Assembly (NCBI GenBank): GCA_965603355.1
Contig: CBFDCQ010000005.1
Coordinates: 24,003 to 88,002 of the forward strand
Reading direction: 5' to 3'
Length of the DNA: 64,000 nt
Source: CBFDCQ01 sp965603355
GTDB taxonomy: Bacteria; Hydrogenedentota; CAZGCA01; CBFDCQ01
Both the position numbers and the translations under genes were made by a program. Shown here piece by piece: positions 64,000-64,000 of this stretch. Below the pieces are notes generated by a model. It was not told the origin of the DNA, ran no database searches, and saw only the letters and a program-made list of their open reading frames with translations. Numbering within the stretch: position 1 is the first letter of the stretch; each line of letters begins with the position of its first letter.

Positions 64000-64000
64000 C

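Overview
The window comes from a bacterium with an outer membrane and an apparently anaerobic or microaerophilic life style. Evidence for the outer membrane is two beta-barrel proteins ending in Phe, heptose and lipopolysaccharide-kinase genes, and LolA-like and lipoprotein genes. Evidence for the life style is superoxide reductases, nine ferritin-like proteins, a flavodiiron protein, a 2-oxoacid:ferredoxin oxidoreductase, and no catalase or superoxide dismutase in view. The Tat-exported sulfatases, an exosortase-associated TIGR04073-like protein, and Cys-rich TlpA/YHS proteins of a kind I associate with Planctomycetes/Lentisphaerae-like genomes point to the PVC superphylum or a neighbouring candidate phylum. 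That placement is inference. No rRNA, tRNA or CRISPR array was seen.

Layout. 1-5261 (+): end of an alcohol dehydrogenase and three Tat-exported sulfatases (sulfated carbohydrate use). 5396-10041 (+): three exported proteins of unknown role, including a DUF3142-like protein coupled to a large lipoprotein. 10046-17865 (-): a haem c lipoprotein, a YyaL-type thioredoxin-domain protein, and a tightly coupled RND exporter / LolA-like / beta-barrel operon. 17961-35213 (-): about 17 kb of 26 intact genes and one decayed gene, nearly all for oxygen, peroxide, superoxide, iron and thiol handling. 35569-36975 (-): a sigma-54 activator with a Cys-containing PAS domain. The gap between activator and gene cluster holds a good -24/-12 promoter and several TGTCTCA/TGAGACA motifs. 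37142-38443 (-): an O/P-type porin. 38659-43836 (+): LPS core genes (two kinases, hldE split in two genes, a glycosyltransferase). 44435-50952 (+): dnaN, dciA, gyrB, gyrA. 51042-54556 (+): small membrane protein, murC, murB, ftsQ. 54830-58180: TIGR04073-like lipoprotein, tatA, mobB, small membrane protein, ccsA, and a DUF2007-like protein on the minus strand. 58822-63807 (+): a B12-type radical SAM enzyme, a multi-pass membrane protein and a GT2-methyltransferase fusion. The window ends in short direct repeats that look like the edge of a mobile element.

The centrepiece is the 17961-35213 cluster. As I read it, the 2-oxoacid:ferredoxin oxidoreductase, ferredoxin and rubredoxin would supply electrons to rubrerythrins, desulfoferrodoxin and the flavodiiron protein. 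An AhpF-like reductase plus glutaredoxin would supply thiol electrons to Tpx and ArsC. DsbD would carry reducing power across the membrane to an exported TlpA-YHS protein with six Cys-rich repeats, while a Tat-targeted superoxide reductase protects the periplasm. Ferritin and other ferritin-like proteins hold iron. The adjacent sigma-54 activator is the obvious candidate regulator.
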